The notes under the pieces: generated by a model
The model's database searches: none
Seen by the model: the letters and a program-made list of their open reading frames with translations, nothing else
Told to the model about the DNA's origin: nothing
Source: Gammaproteobacteria bacterium
GTDB taxonomy: Bacteria; Pseudomonadota; Gammaproteobacteria; DSM-26407
NCBI GenBank assembly: GCA_028694565.1
Contig: JAQVKR010000166.1
Span: 1-6,272, forward strand
DNA length: 6,272 nt
Direction: 5' to 3'
Translations under genes and position numbers: made by a program
Shown: one piece after another, positions 6,183-6,272 of the stretch
Layout: every line of letters begins with the position of its first letter
Numbering within the stretch: the first letter of the stretch is position 1

Positions 6183-6272
6183 ACCGGTCCGGCCGGCCCG
6201 GCTCGCACACCCGGATCACCGCGTCCGCGCCGGACCAGCCCGCCAGTTCCCCGCGCCAGGTCAGCTCGACGC
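6181..6272 (-). CDS. Probable 3' end of a converging gene, function unknown
   Basis: On the minus strand a frame is open from the right edge for 29 full codons and ends at a TAA at 6183-6181. It reads VELTWRGELAGW, then SGADAVIRVCEPGRPDR, which has a natural amino-acid mix and GC-rich third positions like the other genes here. The stop codon overlaps the T-tract of the SulP terminator, so the two transcripts converge. The fragment is too short to assign a family, and the evidence that it is coding is modest. Confidence 0.42.
   Translation of the reverse strand, partial: VELTWRGELAGWSGADAVIRVCEPGRPDR

Overview
The window is about 70% G+C by eye, densely coding, with short intergenic gaps. The gene content suggests a high-GC gammaproteobacterium: a proteobacterial ArfB, a YbaK deacylase, an OmpR/PhoB-type two-component system, and a SulP transporter with a cysteine-rich tail. 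An Ectothiorhodospiraceae-like organism would fit, but that is a guess from composition and gene style, not from a marker gene. There are no RNA genes, insertion sequences, CRISPR arrays or prophage genes that I can support.

Layout. On the minus strand, arfB (799-1227) is followed after 4 bp by a FAD-dependent protoporphyrinogen oxidase (start 794) that runs off the left edge. The oxidase reading frame breaks near base 123: one base appears to be missing, and clean homologous-looking sequence continues in another frame to the window edge. Divergent from arfB, across a 62 bp gap, are ybaK (1290-1778), then a response regulator (1814-2500), then a sensor histidine kinase (2484-3752) that overlaps the regulator by 17 nt. 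These three could form one transcript.

Downstream of the kinase is a short non-coding stretch. It begins with three exact TTGAC pentamers and one TTCAC, all spaced exactly 11 bp apart (3764-3801), followed by a weak -10-like hexamer. An 11 bp spacing of direct half-sites is the usual arrangement for OmpR/PhoB-family regulators, so this looks like the operator of the adjacent two-component system. It lies in front of a 111-residue three-helix membrane protein of unknown function (3885-4220) and a 609-residue SulP anion transporter with a STAS domain (4293-6122, TTG start). A strong intrinsic terminator (6143-6182) ends this unit. The last 90 bases appear to be the 3' end of a converging minus-strand gene whose stop codon lies in the terminator T-tract.

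Working model, inferred: the two-component system senses an envelope or ionic signal and switches on the small membrane protein, and perhaps the SulP transporter, through the 11 bp repeat array. ArfB (ribosome rescue) and YbaK (tRNA mischarging editing) form a divergent pair of translation quality-control genes. The most interesting item is the repeat array together with the uncharacterised membrane protein it precedes. I found no clearly novel multi-gene system.
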